Source: a virus. Taken from it: 54,922 bases of DNA. Each line of letters starts with the position of its first letter. The first letter of the stretch is position 1. The stretch is from IMG/VR virus record IMGVR_UViG_3300028844_003773, positions 1 to 54,922 of that record, one strand, 5' to 3'. Of this stretch, positions 37,526-48,523 are shown in pieces. Both the position numbers and the translations under genes were made by a program. The notes beneath the pieces are model-generated. The model was not told the DNA's origin and made no database searches. It saw only the letters and a list, made by a program, of their open reading frames with translations.

Positions 37526-40500
37526 TTAGTTTTTACCTACGAGTACTTCGACTACGCCGTCTAGGCCATCATTAAATGATGAGATTGCTTTACCGATAAT
37601 AGTACCTGGTTTGATGTTTTCAGGATCACCTTTACATCCATATCCTGCATTTTCAGAAGTAACAATCAAATCACCTTGTGTGATTGGCCCCATTACTTTA
37701 CATGGTACACGTCCGATCAATGCTAATTCAACTACGAATTCGCCTTCACCTGCTGTACACTCTGCGTTATAGACTTGAGCAGGATTAGTTGTGATAATAC
37801 CTGCGACAGTGTGTGATGCATGTTGACCTGTTATTGATAGTTCTGCCTCTCCACCGAATACTACTACTGTTCCAGGCTCATAGTCTACGTCTGCTGTGTA
37901 TTTCTCCGCCAAGTCAGCATATGTTGCATTAAGTGTTGATCCACTTGTTAGAGTGTAGTCACCAGTAATAGTACCTGCTGTTGAACTAGACCCTGTAGTA
38001 ATTGTAGTAGACTGTAATGTTCCAGTATTAGTAGTTCCTGATACTGTTAATGAACCCAATGTACCTACAGAAGTGATGTTTGGTTGCGCCGCAGTAGTTA
38101 CCGTACCAGCAGTTGTTGCTGATCCTGCACTTCCTGCTGAACCAGTAACATTGATTCCCCATGAACCTGATGCTCCTGAACCAGTTGTACTTGGTGCACC
38201 GACTGTATTATAAGAGATAGTTCTTGCAGTACCACCGTTATAAGTTGTTCCTGAGGCTGCTCCTGAACCACCGTTATTAAATGTAACAGAGTTATCTACA
38301 CTTCCTGCTGTAGTTGCTGAACCTGCTGATCCACTTACTGAACCAGAGATCGTACCTGATACAGTTAATCCTGATAGTGTACCTAAAGAAGTGATGTTTG
38401 GTTGTGCCGCTGTTGATACAGTTGCCGCATATCCTGTTGTGTTCTGATTCAGAGTTGAAACGTATGCCGCTCCAATTGCTGTACCTTGCCATACACCTGT
38501 ATCGATTGTTCCCAATGATGTTAGTGATGAATCTACAACACTTGAATTAAGAACTGTACCAGTCAATGAACCTGCGCCTGCAGTAATTTCAACGTTAGCC
38601 GCCGCTGTCAGTTGACCTCTTGCGTTAACTGTGAATGTTGCATTATGAGTACCGTTACCATATGATGCGGCTGATACTGCTGTGTCAGTTATTGAGAACT
38701 CTGCACCAGTTAGTGTAAGTCCAGTTCCTGCTGTGAATGTACCAGCACCTGAGAACTGTACAAAATTAACTGGATCTGTTCCAACTGTTGATACTGGGTC
38801 TGTGTTAACAAAACCAGAATCATTTAGAGTTGTTCCTGTTGATATAAATGTAAAGTCACCGCCTGCGATCTCTGTTGGAGTATCAAAATCATCTGCTCTT
38901 GTTAGAACCGTAGATGATGTTTTAACATAGATACCGTTATTTGCTTGAGTTGCTTCGTCTTTAACGAGTATTCTTTCACCAGTACCGAATGATTCACCGT
39001 CGATTGTGTCAAAGTTACCTGAAGATGTTGTTAATGTTGCACCAACACCTGCTGTTCCATTGTCATAAGTGATTGTTCCACCAGTGATAGATGTTAATGT
39101 TCCTGTAGTACCAACGTCACAAGGAGCATGTACTGCCAATCCTTGAGCAACATCGTCAACGTACTGCTTAGTAGCGGCATCTGTTGCGGCTGTTGGTGTT
39201 GCTAGTTCTATAATTCTTGCTGAGTTTACATCAACTGAACCAGTACCTGTTGTTACTAATGAGATAGGCTGATTAGTACCTATTGCTGTAATTGTAACAC
39301 CTGAAGATTTACCAATGATCTCATCAGTTACAACGTTTGCTGTTGTATCAACGTTACCTGTAGTTACTACAGAACTTAAAGTACCTACTGAAGTAATATT
39401 TGGTTGTGCCGCAGTATATACTGTACCTGCGACTGCTGAGTTTGCTACTTGTCCTGTTACGTTACCGCCCACTACGTTTGATAAACCACCTGCATCACCT
39501 GTAAACACTCCTGTGTTTGCTGTGATTGCTGAAGCAGTAATTGTTCCGTTAACACCTAAGCCACTTAATGTGCCTAATGATGTAATGTTACCTTGTGCGG
39601 CTGTTGATACCGTTCCTGCTACTGAAGCAAGAGCAACTGTGCCAGAAACGTTTGCACCTGCTACTGCATTTGCAGTCGCCGCAAAGTCAACTTCACCAGT
39701 CACGTTAGCGCCTGCTACTGCATTTGCTGATGTTGCACTTGTTGCTAGTGCTACTGCACCTGATACATTTCCGCCTGCTACTGCATTTGCAGTTGCGGCA
39801 AATGTGACTTCACCTGTTACGTTTCCACCAGCAGTTGACGTTAAGTTAGCGCCATCTCCTGATACGTATGTAAATACACCACCTGTACCGTTAACATTTC
39901 CTGCCCCAACGTTACCTGTAACAGATAGTGAACCTAATGTTCCTACTGAAGTAATGTTAGTTTGTGAAGCAGTACCTAATGTACCGTTTAAAGTTGTTGC
40001 TGTTACTGTTGTTGCTGACAAGACATTAGTGTCTTTGTCAAATGTAAATGTTGAATCTGCTCCGAAGTCTCCGTCATCATTAAAGATAACTTCTGTGTTT
40101 GAACCTGCTGGCTGTTGAAAGTCAACTGGTGCTCCGTTTGCATAATAATAGTTGTCTGTTTTAATACCTGCTGTTGCAGTAATATTACCTGTTACGTTTA
40201 AGTAACCTGTTGTTGAAATACCTTCAGCATTATCAGTAGATTCGATCATAAAGATGTTTGCTTTACCTGCTGAACTCCATCTTAATGCGCCTGCTTCATT
40301 ATCTGCAACTTCCCATGTAATTGGGTTTTCTATAGTTCCGATACTTCCTTGTACAAGATACAAAGAATAGTTAGAAACACTTGAACCAGAAGCAAGACCG
40401 TATAAACCTACGTTCATACCACTAGCATGTACTCCGGCTGTTGTACCTCGTACACCTACTGCCGCTCCAGTATCAGTCGTGTCTCCGATTAGACCTTGAC

Positions 40501-41710
40501 CATAAACACCAGTACCTTTATCTGATCCGTCTGTTGCACCGTATCCGTATACACCGATACCGTTGATACTTGCTGATGAGTTTGCCGCGGCTTCACCAAC
40601 AACACCGATGTTATCACCTAATGATGAACCTGTGTTGTCTTTGCCGAATATTGCTGTTGCGTTTCCAAAATCTGATGCAGAACCTTCTCCACCAACAAGA
40701 CTTGTTAGTGTACCTACAGATGTGATATTTGCTTGAGCCGCATCAACTACTGTATTTGCTGTTGATGCATGTGTTGCATTTGCTACAGTGCCTGAGATAT
40801 TTGCGGCAATCACATTAGATAAACCACCTGCATCACCTATGAATACGTTACCATGAACGTTACCATATGTGTTAACTGAGATTACTTCGTCTGTGTTACT
40901 AACATCAGCACCGAAAATAAACTCTGATCCTGAGTTATCCCAACCCATAAATCCTACAATTGCACCACCGTCATAATATTGTAATGCTGTACCACGATCT
41001 TTACCATCATCTGTTGTAGGAGCCGCTCCGTTTGGGCCACCTCCCATTGTGATAATTGGATCTTCAACATCGAAAGAACTTACGTTGACATATGTTAAGT
41101 CACCGTTAACTGTTAAGTTTCCACCAATGATTCCATTTCCTGAAATATCTAAGTCTGTACCGCTTAATGTATTAGTTGCGTTGAGGTTTCCAGCATCTGA
41201 GTTACCTGTTACTGCTAGTGCGGTTAGGGTGCCAACACTTGTAATATTAGTTTGCCCGGCTGTTTGTATTTCACCTGTTAATGCAGTTGCAACAACATTA
41301 GTTGCTGATAGGGTATCAGTTGCTTTATCAAATGTAAACGTTGAATCTGCACCAAAATCACCTTCATCGTTGAAAATAACTTGAGTGTTTGAACCTGCTG
41401 GCTGTTGTAAGTCCCATGCAACTCCGTTAGCATATAAAAGATTGTCTGTTAATACTCTAGTAGCACCAACATTACCTGTTACAGTAAGAACACTAGTGGC
41501 TTTGTCAAACGTTAAGTTTGCATTGCCGCCGATTGCTTGGTCATCGTTAAAGAAGACTTGTGTATTTGACCCGCCTACTGTAGGAAACGATTCTACCGAT
41601 CCTGAACTTTTTTTGACTGACAGTACATCTGAATCACTTAAGAAGATTGTACCTTTTCCCGCAGCCGGGGTGGGGACTGATGCCGCCGTGTTTTGTTTTA
41701 ATATTAACAT
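37526..41710 (-). CDS. very long repetitive tail fibre protein
   Basis: 1394 residues. N-terminal MLILKQNTAASVPTPAAGKGTIFLSD, then repeats (AAQPNITSVGTLSGLTV, GDAGGLSNV, AGSNTQVIFNDDGDFGADSTFTFDK). Residues about 350-450 carry a Gly-rich module (GVYGYGATDG, GVRGTTAGVH) and about 845-1005 a module (TDAATKQYVDDVAQGLAVHAP to AGTGLTLTG) shared with the 973-aa fibre. The C-terminal 135 residues (YADLAEKYTADVDYEPGTVV...VLVGKN) are a conserved end domain of marine T4-like fibres, possibly an assembly or self-cleavage domain. Late promoter at 41757. Confidence 0.8.
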   Translation of the reverse strand: MLILKQNTAASVPTPAAGKGTIFLSDSDVLSVKKSSGSVESFPTVGGSNTQVFFNDDQAIGGNANLTFDKATSVLTVTGNVGATRVLTDNLLYANGVAWDLQQPAGSNTQVIFNDEGDFGADSTFTFDKATDTLSATNVVATALTGEIQTAGQTNITSVGTLTALAVTGNSDAGNLNATNTLSGTDLDISGNGIIGGNLTVNGDLTYVNVSSFDVEDPIITMGGGPNGAAPTTDDGKDRGTALQYYDGGAIVGFMGWDNSGSEFIFGADVSNTDEVISVNTYGNVHGNVFIGDAGGLSNVIAANISGTVANATHASTANTVVDAAQANITSVGTLTSLVGGEGSASDFGNATAIFGKDNTGSSLGDNIGVVGEAAANSSASINGIGVYGYGATDGSDKGTGVYGQGLIGDTTDTGAAVGVRGTTAGVHASGMNVGLYGLASGSSVSNYSLYLVQGSIGTIENPITWEVADNEAGALRWSSAGKANIFMIESTDNAEGISTTGYLNVTGNITATAGIKTDNYYYANGAPVDFQQPAGSNTEVIFNDDGDFGADSTFTFDKDTNVLSATTVTATTLNGTLGTASQTNITSVGTLGSLSVTGNVGAGNVNGTGGVFTYVSGDGANLTSTAGGNVTGEVTFAATANAVAGGNVSGAVALATSATSANAVAGANVTGEVDFAATANAVAGANVSGTVALASVAGTVSTAAQGNITSLGTLSGLGVNGTITASAITANTGVFTGDAGGLSNVVGGNVTGQVANSAVAGTVYTAAQPNITSVGTLSSVVTTGNVDTTANVVTDEIIGKSSGVTITAIGTNQPISLVTTGTGSVDVNSARIIELATPTAATDAATKQYVDDVAQGLAVHAPCDVGTTGTLTSITGGTITYDNGTAGVGATLTTSSGNFDTIDGESFGTGERILVKDEATQANNGIYVKTSSTVLTRADDFDTPTEIAGGDFTFISTGTTLNDSGFVNTDPVSTVGTDPVNFVQFSGAGTFTAGTGLTLTGAEFSITDTAVSAASYGNGTHNATFTVNARGQLTAAANVEITAGAGSLTGTVLNSSVVDSSLTSLGTIDTGVWQGTAIGAAYVSTLNQNTTGYAATVSTAAQPNITSLGTLSGLTVSGTISGSVSGSAGSATTAGSVDNSVTFNNGGSGAASGTTYNGGTARTISYNTVGAPSTTGSGASGSWGINVTGSAGSAGSATTAGTVTTAAQPNITSVGTLGSLTVSGTTNTGTLQSTTITTGSSSTAGTITGDYTLTSGSTLNATYADLAEKYTADVDYEPGTVVVFGGEAELSITGQHASHTVAGIITTNPAQVYNAECTAGEGEFVVELALIGRVPCKVMGPITQGDLIVTSENAGYGCKGDPENIKPGTIIGKAISSFNDGLDGVVEVLVGKN

Positions 41711-41756
41711 TTCCTATTACCCTATTATAGTTAAATTTGCCTTTTCAGCATAATTC

Positions 41757-41764
41757 TATTTATC
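41757..41764 (-). promoter_or_regulatory. T4-type late promoter (GATAAATA)
   Basis: Predicted start about 41751; 40-nt leader with AGGAAA before the ATG at 41710. Confidence 0.75.
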
Positions 41765-41784
41765 GTTATTTCCCGCATTGATTT

Positions 41785-43335
41785 TTAGTCTGGTACATAT
41801 GTACCCATTAAATTAACACTAGTACTGCTGTTTTCTGGTGTTGCTCTCAACAACACATTAGATCCTGATATTACAGTAGTCAATGATACTAAATCTGCTC
41901 CTGTAGTTGATATCGAACCATAAACTGTCATTATCGGAGTTACACCGTCATGTACTAAAAGTACTTCTATTGCTTGATAACCTGTGTTATCAGAAACTTT
42001 AAGTGTATATTTTGCTGATCTATATGAAGATGCGGCAAATGTATCAATTGTAGTGTTTGCACTACCTACTGAAACTGCTGTTCTACTACTATATAAATCA
42101 TCGACAGATAAAGTTGTCGAATTTAAATTATCTGCTGACACGTTACCACGTGCTGTTAATGTCTTTCCTGTACCACATATTACAACATTAGCATTTAAAC
42201 CAATGTTGACATCTGTCATTGTTGTTGTAAATACGCCGGCTGTTGTTGTGCCGGTATCTACAGAAATTGTACCTGCACTTGCACCTGAACCAAATATTAC
42301 TGATCCTGATGTAGATATATAATTGTTGCCAGATACATTGCCGGTTGCTGTTACTAATCCACTTGTTTTATTAAGTGTAAGTGTTGATGACCCGCCGAAT
42401 GTACTTCCGCCATCATTAAACTGAATTTGTGTGTCTGATCCGCCCGGATCTTGACCGAAATTAATAGGATCGCCGTTTGCGTAATAATAATTATCTGTTT
42501 TAATTCCTAATGATTCGACATTACCTGTTGTAGTTAAGACACCTGTTGATGCCATATTAAATACATCTGCTACTCCACCAACACCCATTGTGACTGCTGA
42601 TCCTGTTGAGTCTATTGATACATTAGATGTACCATTAAAGATTGCAGTATGATCAAAGTCTGCTGAGCCTTCAAAAATAAACTGACCACCGTCGCCATTA
42701 GTCATTACCATAGCGCCGTTTGCGGCTTCTTGTATTAGTCCATCACCAATAAAAATAGATGATCCTGCTAGATATAAATCATTCCAACGTGATGTAGATG
42801 AACCTAAATCATATGTAACATTTGCACTAGGAATAATGCTTCCTGTTGGATTAATATTACCTGGTACATCTAAGTTACCAGACGTTATATTAAATGTAAA
42901 TCCTGTATTACCATAGAATGTACCTGAATTATCAAAATATATTTGTGATGATTCTGCATTTTGAGAAACACCTACTTCGATAAGAATACCTTCTACATCT
43001 AATTCGCCATCAATTTCGATAGGTTGTGAAAATAGACCCTGAAGATTAGCACCAATTTGATATGATTCAGATGAATTAATAATATAAGGCATGACTGCGG
43101 CTGTGTTTGCCGCAAGACCTGCAGAACCAAATGATAGTCCACCAGATCCATCTGTAATTAATGCTTGATTTGCGGAGCCTCCAGTAATTGTAACATTGCC
43201 GATCGCACCGAGATCAGATAGTCCAGCACTAACGTCTAAGTTAGTTGGTGTAACGTTACCTACGTTACTGACTATCTCAACTGGTGTTTCGGCTACTGAG
43301 AACCCGCCAACTGAATTGAAGGACCTAATTGCCAT
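41785..43335 (-). CDS. tail fibre/structural protein
   Basis: 516 residues. The N-terminus MAIRSFNSVGGFSVAETPVEI is shared in pattern with the 725- and 509-aa proteins of this cluster, suggesting a common docking domain. Repeats: YYANGDPINFGQDPGGSDTQ, FNDGGSTFGGSSTLTLNK. The C-terminal 90 residues (YRSAKYTLKVSDNTGYQAIEVLLVHDG...) form a beta domain related to the ends of its neighbours. The start codon follows 2 nt after the stop of the upstream gene. Confidence 0.7.
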   Translation of the reverse strand: MAIRSFNSVGGFSVAETPVEIVSNVGNVTPTNLDVSAGLSDLGAIGNVTITGGSANQALITDGSGGLSFGSAGLAANTAAVMPYIINSSESYQIGANLQGLFSQPIEIDGELDVEGILIEVGVSQNAESSQIYFDNSGTFYGNTGFTFNITSGNLDVPGNINPTGSIIPSANVTYDLGSSTSRWNDLYLAGSSIFIGDGLIQEAANGAMVMTNGDGGQFIFEGSADFDHTAIFNGTSNVSIDSTGSAVTMGVGGVADVFNMASTGVLTTTGNVESLGIKTDNYYYANGDPINFGQDPGGSDTQIQFNDGGSTFGGSSTLTLNKTSGLVTATGNVSGNNYISTSGSVIFGSGASAGTISVDTGTTTAGVFTTTMTDVNIGLNANVVICGTGKTLTARGNVSADNLNSTTLSVDDLYSSRTAVSVGSANTTIDTFAASSYRSAKYTLKVSDNTGYQAIEVLLVHDGVTPIMTVYGSISTTGADLVSLTTVISGSNVLLRATPENSSTSVNLMGTYVPD

Positions 43336-43337
43336 TA

Positions 43338-46259
43338 TTAAATAAACCTATATTGTGTAACCCAAACCGTTGAGTTAGTTGATGCTGGTGTTACCAACAA
43401 TTCTAAATCACTGCCGTTTAAGCCTACTGCTAGTACTCCAGGTGCTCCTGTTAAGAATGTCTGACCATATGTAACGAAATCAACTGTTGATCCGTCTGTT
43501 ACAGTTAGTACTGATGCTACAGAAGTATTTCCTGATGTTGCGTCTATTCCTTTTACTAAAAACTCAATTCCGTTTATTCCTGAAACTGCGAAACTAGCAA
43601 TTGCTGTTTGTGATGTAGTTGTAGTAGTTACTGTACCTGCCGCTAATGTTGAAATTTCACTAGCACCAATGTTTACGTTTCCTGCTACATTTGCTGTACC
43701 ACTTACTTCGACACTTGTTAAAGTACCTACTGATGTAATGTTAGGCTGTGCCGCAGTATATACTGTACCTGAGACAAGTGCGTTTGCTACTTGACCTGAG
43801 ACATTTCCACCTGCTACTGCATTTGCAGTTGCCGCGAATGCTACTTCACCAGTTACGTTACCACCTGCTACATTAGATAGACCGCCACCGTCACCAGTGA
43901 ATAAGCCTGTGTTAGCAGTAAATGCTGGTGCTGTTACAGTAGAACTAATGCCTGCTGTTCCAGTTACTTCAATGCCTGCATCTGATACGATTACTATGTC
44001 ACCTGTACCGTTAACACCCATTGTGATGTTACCGTCTGAGGCTGCAATATCTACATTAGATGTGCCGTTTGAAATACTTGATAGACTTAAGCCTGTAATA
44101 TTTGCGGCTGGGATATTTGATAGTCCAAAACCGTCACCATTAAAGATGCCTGATGTTGAATCAATGTTACCAGTAACTTCTAATGATGTTAATGTTCCTA
44201 AAGATGTTACGTTTGGTTGTGCCGCTGTTGTTAATGAACCTGCGACATCTGTAAATGTACCTGTTGTACCTGCTACGTTTCCACCTGTTATGTTACCTGT
44301 TGCACTTACAACACCTGCTGTTGTTAAGTTACCACCTGCTACGTTACCAGTTGCTGTTAAACTTGTACCAGTTGCCTCTCCGATATTTGGAGTAGTTAAC
44401 TGAGCAGAAGTTTTAACAACTACGTTTCCACCTGAGATGTCTGTTGTTAAGTTATCAACGTTAACAGAGAATTCAGTACCAGTTAATGTAAGACCTGCAC
44501 CTGCTGTGAATGATCCTGCACCTGAGAACTGAACGAAATTAACGTCTGAAGTACCAACTGTTGTTACTGGATCAGTCATTACCCAACCAGTGTCATTGTA
44601 CTCAGTTCCTTGTTGTACAAATGTAAAGTCACCGCCTGCCATTTCAGTTGGAGTGTCAAAGTCTGATGCTCTTGTTAGAACAGTTGAACTTGTGTATACA
44701 TAGATACCATTATGTGCTGATGTAGTTTCGTCTTTAATTAAAATCCTGTCATCTGTGCTTAAAGTTACACCATCAATTGCTGTTAATGTTGCTCCAGAAA
44801 TTGTAAGAGTTGCACCGACACCTGCTGTGCCGTTATCATATGTTACAGTACCACCTGACATTGTTGCCACAGTATCTGTTGCTGATACAACACAAGGAGC
44901 CTGAATTGCAAGACCTTGTGCTACGTCATCTACATATTGTTTTGTTGCCGCATCTGTTGATGCAGTTGGAGTTCCCAATGATTCAATTTTGAAACCACCA
45001 ACGTGAACTTGTCCAGTTCCTGTAGGTCTAATTTCAACGTAATCATCTGCTGAACCCGCTGTTAATGTTAAGTTACCACTACCTGCACCTGTTACTTGTG
45101 CTGTTACGACTGAGCCTAATGTTGCTACACCGTTTGCGTTAACAGTACCAACAATATTTGCGCCAGAATCTGTAATGACAGCAGTTGTGTTTCCTGCGGC
45201 TACTAAATCAACGTTACCGTTGTTATTGACTGTAACATTTGATGTACCGTCGATTAATGTACCTGTAAAGAATGATGCTTGTACTAAATTACCACCGTCT
45301 ACGTTACCAGCAGTTAAGTTACCTGTTACGTCTGCTTGTCCACCTGTGCTAACATTACCTGCTGAAACATTACCTGTGAATGTACCTACTCCTGTTGCAA
45401 TGACATTACCGAGGTCTAAATTACCACTAGTCATTACTATGCCAGTGTCAGTAACGTTTGCTGTTAGTCCACCATTAACATTTAATTCGACATTACCATC
45501 TGCGGCTGGTATACGAACATTAGATGTTCCATTTTGAATACCTGTTGCATCAATACCTGTTAACTGAGAGCCATTACCATAAAAGAATGATGCTGTTACA
45601 TTACCTGAAGTAACAACTTGTCCTGTTCCGTTTGGAGTAAGGATAATATTAGCATCAGTATCTTGTCCAGTAATAGTCTGATCAGTTATGTCTAAGTTAC
45701 CAATCTGTGAATCAGGTAAGTTATTAACACCTGTTTTACCAATGTATCTGTAACCTACGATGTAAAGAACTTTACTACTTGTTAAAGCAGTCGGAATTGT
45801 TTCTCCGATAAAGTTAAGGACACCTGATTGATAGTTATAGAAGAACTCACCAGTTCCACCTGAACCAGCACCAAAGATTTGAGTACCTGTTGAAGTTGGA
45901 TCTGCAACGCCTGAATCGTCTACATAGACTGCTACTGCATAAGTAGAACCAAATTCTTGTGGTACCCAGTAAGTTAAGTCTGTTTTCCAAGTAGGGTAAA
46001 CACCACCAACTGGTACAGTAGTATTATCTGCTGTACACTCGACTGCACTTGATCCTGTATATGCTTGAACAATACTAGCAACGGCTGCCGCTGTTCCTGG
46101 TATCTGATCAGCCTGAGTCCATAAAGTATCACCACGATTAAGTAGTGGACTTGCTATAGCCTCGTTACTAGGGCTTTTGTTAGATTCTATGTCAGTTTTA
46201 GTGACACCGAATGCCTGTTTATAAAGTAGGTCGACTTTTTGTGAAATAGGTATACTCAT
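43338..46259 (-). CDS. long tail fibre protein
   Basis: 973 residues. A non-repetitive N-terminal domain of about 190 residues (MSIPISQKVDLLYKQAFGVTKTD..., RGDTLWTQADQIPGT...) is typical of a conserved T4-like marine fibre. Then FYGNGSQLTGIDATGIQNG, DGNVELNV and TSVGTL repeats; a module at about 433-596 shared with the 1394-aa fibre; and a C-terminal beta domain ending VWVTQYRFI. Translation is coupled to the 725-aa gene upstream. Confidence 0.78.
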   Translation of the reverse strand: MSIPISQKVDLLYKQAFGVTKTDIESNKSPSNEAIASPLLNRGDTLWTQADQIPGTAAAVASIVQAYTGSSAVECTADNTTVPVGGVYPTWKTDLTYWVPQEFGSTYAVAVYVDDSGVADPTSTGTQIFGAGSGGTGEFFYNYQSGVLNFIGETIPTALTSSKVLYIVGYRYIGKTGVNNLPDSQIGNLDITDQTITGQDTDANIILTPNGTGQVVTSGNVTASFFYGNGSQLTGIDATGIQNGTSNVRIPAADGNVELNVNGGLTANVTDTGIVMTSGNLDLGNVIATGVGTFTGNVSAGNVSTGGQADVTGNLTAGNVDGGNLVQASFFTGTLIDGTSNVTVNNNGNVDLVAAGNTTAVITDSGANIVGTVNANGVATLGSVVTAQVTGAGSGNLTLTAGSADDYVEIRPTGTGQVHVGGFKIESLGTPTASTDAATKQYVDDVAQGLAIQAPCVVSATDTVATMSGGTVTYDNGTAGVGATLTISGATLTAIDGVTLSTDDRILIKDETTSAHNGIYVYTSSTVLTRASDFDTPTEMAGGDFTFVQQGTEYNDTGWVMTDPVTTVGTSDVNFVQFSGAGSFTAGAGLTLTGTEFSVNVDNLTTDISGGNVVVKTSAQLTTPNIGEATGTSLTATGNVAGGNLTTAGVVSATGNITGGNVAGTTGTFTDVAGSLTTAAQPNVTSLGTLTSLEVTGNIDSTSGIFNGDGFGLSNIPAANITGLSLSSISNGTSNVDIAASDGNITMGVNGTGDIVIVSDAGIEVTGTAGISSTVTAPAFTANTGLFTGDGGGLSNVAGGNVTGEVAFAATANAVAGGNVSGQVANALVSGTVYTAAQPNITSVGTLTSVEVSGTANVAGNVNIGASEISTLAAGTVTTTTTSQTAIASFAVSGINGIEFLVKGIDATSGNTSVASVLTVTDGSTVDFVTYGQTFLTGAPGVLAVGLNGSDLELLVTPASTNSTVWVTQYRFI

Positions 46260-46261
46260 TT

Positions 46262-48439
46262 TTAGTTACTCGCAGATTCTAGTGATAAGGCTGTTATCGA
46301 TTGACCGCTAGTTAATGCGATACGAACATAAATTTCATTAGTTGATGTACTAGATGAACTTACCGTACCGAATGTAGCAGTCGTTGATTTGTTTGTTTGA
46401 GCAGATCCTGTAGGTATAACGCCGCCTAACGCACACCCGTCTGAACCGTTACCACCAGCGCCTGTATTAGCACCGGGGACACCTGCTCCCGCGTAAGATG
46501 TTGACATATCAATCCAACCATTCAATGAAGATGATGAATCAATTGTAGATCCGGGTACTGCTACCCAACATCCTGCCAACGTTCCAGAAAATTTAACATC
46601 GAATTTAGATGTCGATGTTCTTATAAATTTAAACGTAAAATACTGTGTTCCTGATCTACTTGCTGACAAGTCAGGTCCTACTGGTAAGTGACCAGTAGAA
46701 TAATCTGTTTCATCATGGCTTAATACATCTGCTACAACTGTTGAGTCATATGTCTGCAACGTTGATGTTTCACTGTCAAATACTGTTGCACTTGCAGAGA
46801 AAGTAGGTGTATCTGTTGAACCTGGGTTTTCAATACGTTGTGCTAACCCTGATCCTGAACCGATTGTTGAACCGATATAAACGTTTGCTTCTTCAATTCT
46901 ACTTGAAGAAGATGAAGTTCCTGTCTTATATAATACTGTATCTGAAGGAGTAAATGATTGTACTCCTGTTGCATAAGAGTTAAAGACTGATACTGATGGA
47001 CCCGATGCACTTGAACCGAATCCTGATATAATTGAAGCAGATGTTGTTACTGCTTGACTTCCTGATGCTACGTGTAACTGAGCCGCTAACGGAGTTGTTA
47101 CTCCAGCAGTTGAATATGTTACACTACTAGGTGAACTAAATGCACCGCCTGATGATCCTGATACAAAAGTATCACTTGTTGGATACATGTTGCCTGATAA
47201 TCTGTTTACGTTAAATGCTATAGCAAAATCATTTGTGTTGTTATAGTGAGGTACAGTTGAACTGTATGTATAACTAGGTGCACCCGGTGCAGTAAATGAT
47301 GTTGATGTAAACTGAGGGGTACCAGGAGCTGATGAATCATAGTACCAAGTTTCTTTGTTTGTTGAAGCAGTTGCTGTATCATCGATTAATACTTCGTTCC
47401 AACCATCTGATACAGTACCTGATGCATCTGCTGTAAAGACTGACCAGAAGCCTGCCGCTACATTTGAATTTACTTCACTATAATCTCTGTTATTACTGAT
47501 AATTAAGTCAGTGTAAGTTCCGTTGCCGTCTAGTGACGTTGTTAATGTTCTGCTACCTGCGGTTGAACCGTTCTTTTGAACAGAGACTGTACCATTATCA
47601 CCGGGGCCAGTATTTGTAATCGCATTAACGTTGTATGATGATGCTCTACGTGTTTTAGATACTGTTGTACCTGCTGCCACTGCCGCTGATCCACCTGCTG
47701 TATTGTCAGGCTGAGTGAAACTATCTGCCATTCTATATGAAGATGTACTTGCAATCGTAATGCTTTGTGATCCAGGGAAGTTATCTGGTGATTCAGGAAC
47801 TAATTTACCTAATACTTCGTTCAACTGTGCAATCGAATTGGAGACCGATGATGACGTTGTTAAAGTTAATGCATTAGATGTTAAGTTTCCTTGAGTAGGT
47901 GTTCCTAATGCAAAATCAATTGCACCAGATGTGCTAGGTACAGTAACAATACCTGTTACGTTTAATGTACCTGCAACGTTCACTCCTGTTGAAGTGATGT
48001 TTGCTTCTAGTCCGCCGTCAACATTTAATTCAATGTTGCCATCTGCGACTGGTATACGAACATTAGATGTTCCATTTTGAATACCTGTTGCATCAATACC
48101 TGTTAGTGCAGAACCGTCACCGTAATACTTACCTGTTGTAAGATTAAGATTTCCATCAACGTCTAAGTTAGCAGTCGCGGTATCAAATGTTAGTTTAGAT
48201 GATGCGCCAAAGTCTTGGTCATTATTAAACTGTATTTGAGTATTCGCTCCGGCTGGTTCTTGTAAGTCCCAGGGTACGCCGTTTGCGTAGTATAAGTTGT
48301 CAGTTAATACACCCAATGCCGCAATGTTTGCTGTAAACGTTGCTCCATTAGTTGTTATGTAACCGTTCGATAAAATTATGTTGGCCGGGGTCTCTCCTAC
48401 TGAGAATCCCGCTACCGAGTTAAATGCTTTGATTGCCAT
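46262..48439 (-). CDS. tail fibre/structural protein with unique C-terminal half
   Basis: 725 residues. Shares MAIKAFNSVAGFSVGETPANI with the other short fibres and one block of repeats (to about residue 200). From about 215 the sequence is unlike the others: Ser/Thr-rich beta sequence with few repeats (SITIASTSSYRMADSFTQP..., LAGCWVAVPGSTIDSSSSLNGWIDMSTSY...), perhaps a globular receptor-binding part. SD GGAG and a late promoter upstream. Confidence 0.68.
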   Translation of the reverse strand: MAIKAFNSVAGFSVGETPANIILSNGYITTNGATFTANIAALGVLTDNLYYANGVPWDLQEPAGANTQIQFNNDQDFGASSKLTFDTATANLDVDGNLNLTTGKYYGDGSALTGIDATGIQNGTSNVRIPVADGNIELNVDGGLEANITSTGVNVAGTLNVTGIVTVPSTSGAIDFALGTPTQGNLTSNALTLTTSSSVSNSIAQLNEVLGKLVPESPDNFPGSQSITIASTSSYRMADSFTQPDNTAGGSAAVAAGTTVSKTRRASSYNVNAITNTGPGDNGTVSVQKNGSTAGSRTLTTSLDGNGTYTDLIISNNRDYSEVNSNVAAGFWSVFTADASGTVSDGWNEVLIDDTATASTNKETWYYDSSAPGTPQFTSTSFTAPGAPSYTYSSTVPHYNNTNDFAIAFNVNRLSGNMYPTSDTFVSGSSGGAFSSPSSVTYSTAGVTTPLAAQLHVASGSQAVTTSASIISGFGSSASGPSVSVFNSYATGVQSFTPSDTVLYKTGTSSSSSRIEEANVYIGSTIGSGSGLAQRIENPGSTDTPTFSASATVFDSETSTLQTYDSTVVADVLSHDETDYSTGHLPVGPDLSASRSGTQYFTFKFIRTSTSKFDVKFSGTLAGCWVAVPGSTIDSSSSLNGWIDMSTSYAGAGVPGANTGAGGNGSDGCALGGVIPTGSAQTNKSTTATFGTVSSSSTSTNEIYVRIALTSGQSITALSLESASN

Positions 48440-48465
48440 GGTTTGGTCTCCGTAAACTATAATAG

Positions 48466-48473
48466 TATTTAGT
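48466..48473 (-). promoter_or_regulatory. T4-type late promoter (ACTAAATA)
   Basis: Predicted start about 48460; leader of about 20 nt with GGAG before the ATG at 48439. Confidence 0.65.
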
Positions 48474-48523
48474 GTTTTGTTTCAATAAAGAGTGCTAAGA
48501 TATGGTTTTTTACCCTTTTATTT

